64,000 nt of DNA. Source: Desmodesmus armatus (Eukaryota > Chlorophyta > Chlorophyceae > Sphaeropleales > Scenedesmaceae). A program made the position numbers and the translations under genes. Location: contig VIIQ02000042.1 of assembly GCA_007449985.2 (NCBI GenBank), positions 62,001 to 126,000 on the forward strand. Direction: 5' to 3'. Positions 63,571 to 64,000 of this stretch are shown here, piece by piece (the stretch's first letter is position 1; every line of letters starts with the position of its first letter). Below the pieces are notes generated by a model, which was not told where the DNA came from, did not search any database, and saw only the letters and a list, made by a program, of their open reading frames with translations.

Positions 63571-64000
63571 GGGGATATGGCGGAATGGTAGACGCTACGG
63601 ACTTAGGCTTCAAAAAATCCTTTTTGAGCTTTTTTAAAGAAATTTAAAAAATGAATGCTTTCAATATCAAAGAACGAAATTTTTTTTCAAACTTTGAACC
63701 TTTTTGTTTCAAAAAAGTACCATAATAAAAAAAACTTGAATATTATGAAATACCTTTTACAATTTTTCTTATTGCTATTTACTCTGCCTTCAACCAGGTA
63801 AGTGTTGGTACATAAATAAGGAAAAGTGAAATTTCAAAGAGAACAAAAGGTGCAGAGACTTTATGAAAGCTATCTTTCAAGAAATCAAAAAGCAAATAAA
63901 AATAGGCTAAAAATGAAAGATAAAGAAAAAGTCCAGAAACATAAATTTTCATGAAAATCCGTTGATTTTTTCGATCGTGAGGGTTCAAGTCCCTCTATCC
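63571..64000 (+). tRNA. trnL-UAA: tRNA-Leu (UAA), intron-containing, 3' end cut by window
   Basis: Exon 1 (63571-63604) is GGGGATATGGCGGAATGGTA then GACGCTACGGACTT; exon 2 (from 63954) is AAAATCCGTTGATTT and continues to the T arm GAGGG-TTCAAGT-CCCTC and acceptor TATCC. Joined, the anticodon stem ACGGA/TCCGT encloses loop CTTAAAA with anticodon UAA split by the intron between its first and second bases, the ancient position. The last two or three bases of the tRNA fall outside the window. Confidence 0.96.
63605..63953 (+). other. Group I intron of trnL-UAA
   Basis: 349 bases, preceded by U and ending in G. The core matches the plastid and cyanobacterial trnL-UAA intron: AAAAAATCCTTTTTGAGCTT (P4/P5 region, compare GGCAATCCTGAGCC) and GGTGCAGAGACTTTATGAAAGC (P7 region), with AAAGTCC as the late P7 partner. 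It has no open frame on the sense strand. The antisense frame overlapping it is a chance product of the core. Confidence 0.92.

Noticed and set aside
63779..63988. Antisense 69-codon hydrophobic frame at the right end
   Set aside because: It lies opposite the conserved core of the trnL-UAA group I intron, including GGTGCAGAGACTTTATG, which explains its sequence.

Overview
The window is chloroplast DNA from a green alga. Coding regions and spacers are strongly A+T-rich, and the genes are typical plastid ones: photosystem II (psbC, psbE, psbF, psbL), photosystem I (psaA exon 1, ycf4), ATP synthase (atpF, atpH), the light-independent chlorophyll pathway (chlN), ribosomal proteins (rps3, rps8, rps9, rpl5, rpl12, rpl14, rpl16), RNA polymerase (rpoB, rpoC2), cemA, the giant ycf1 and ftsH-like genes, a full rRNA operon and six tRNAs. 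Several traits point to Chlorophyceae: psaA is cut after about 30 codons and must be trans-spliced, it follows rps8 in a rpl16-rpl14-rpl5-rps8-psaA string, rpoB is split, rps3 and rpoC2 carry huge insertions, and small GC-rich repeats litter the spacers. A plastid rpl12 makes a Sphaeropleales-type alga (Scenedesmus relatives) my best guess over a Chlamydomonas relative, from memory of published gene lists only.

Layout. Positions 1-6.1 kb hold minus-strand genes rpl16, rpl14, rpl5, rps8, psaA exon 1, psbE, rps9 and ycf4 (cut by the window edge). trnC-GCA and ycf1 follow (6.4-14.0 kb, minus). cemA and rpl12 (plus strand, 14.6-17.2 kb) sit in the densest repeat region, with 21 perfect copies of a 10-bp unit between them. 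trnS-GCU follows, then the rRNA operon read on the minus strand (16S, trnI-GAU, trnA-UGC, 23S with two group I introns, 5S; 17.9-23.8 kb). Next are psbC with two group I introns, atpF, atpH and the giant ftsH-like gene broken into three reading frames (29.4-40.8 kb). trnT-UGU, rpoC2 (8.2 kb), rps3 with a large insert, chlN and rpoB in three reading frames follow, all minus. The right end is plus: psbF, psbL and trnL-UAA with a group I intron, cut by the window end.

The genes serve two linked jobs: plastid gene expression (polymerase, ribosome, tRNAs) and the photosynthetic machinery made by it. Perfect inverted repeats lie just past the stop codons of most genes and probably define mRNA 3' ends. 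The most unusual points are: the 3' tail of 16S rRNA has lost the CCUCC anti-Shine-Dalgarno sequence, and most genes lack Shine-Dalgarno sites; three long genes or ORFs (rpoB, ftsH, the psbC intron ORF) are broken exactly at A-tracts in a way that one base more or less would repair; the cemA reading frame has been invaded by the repeat family that fills the spacers; and the psbC intron holds a decayed ORF with two Myb/SANT-like units instead of a usual homing endonuclease.
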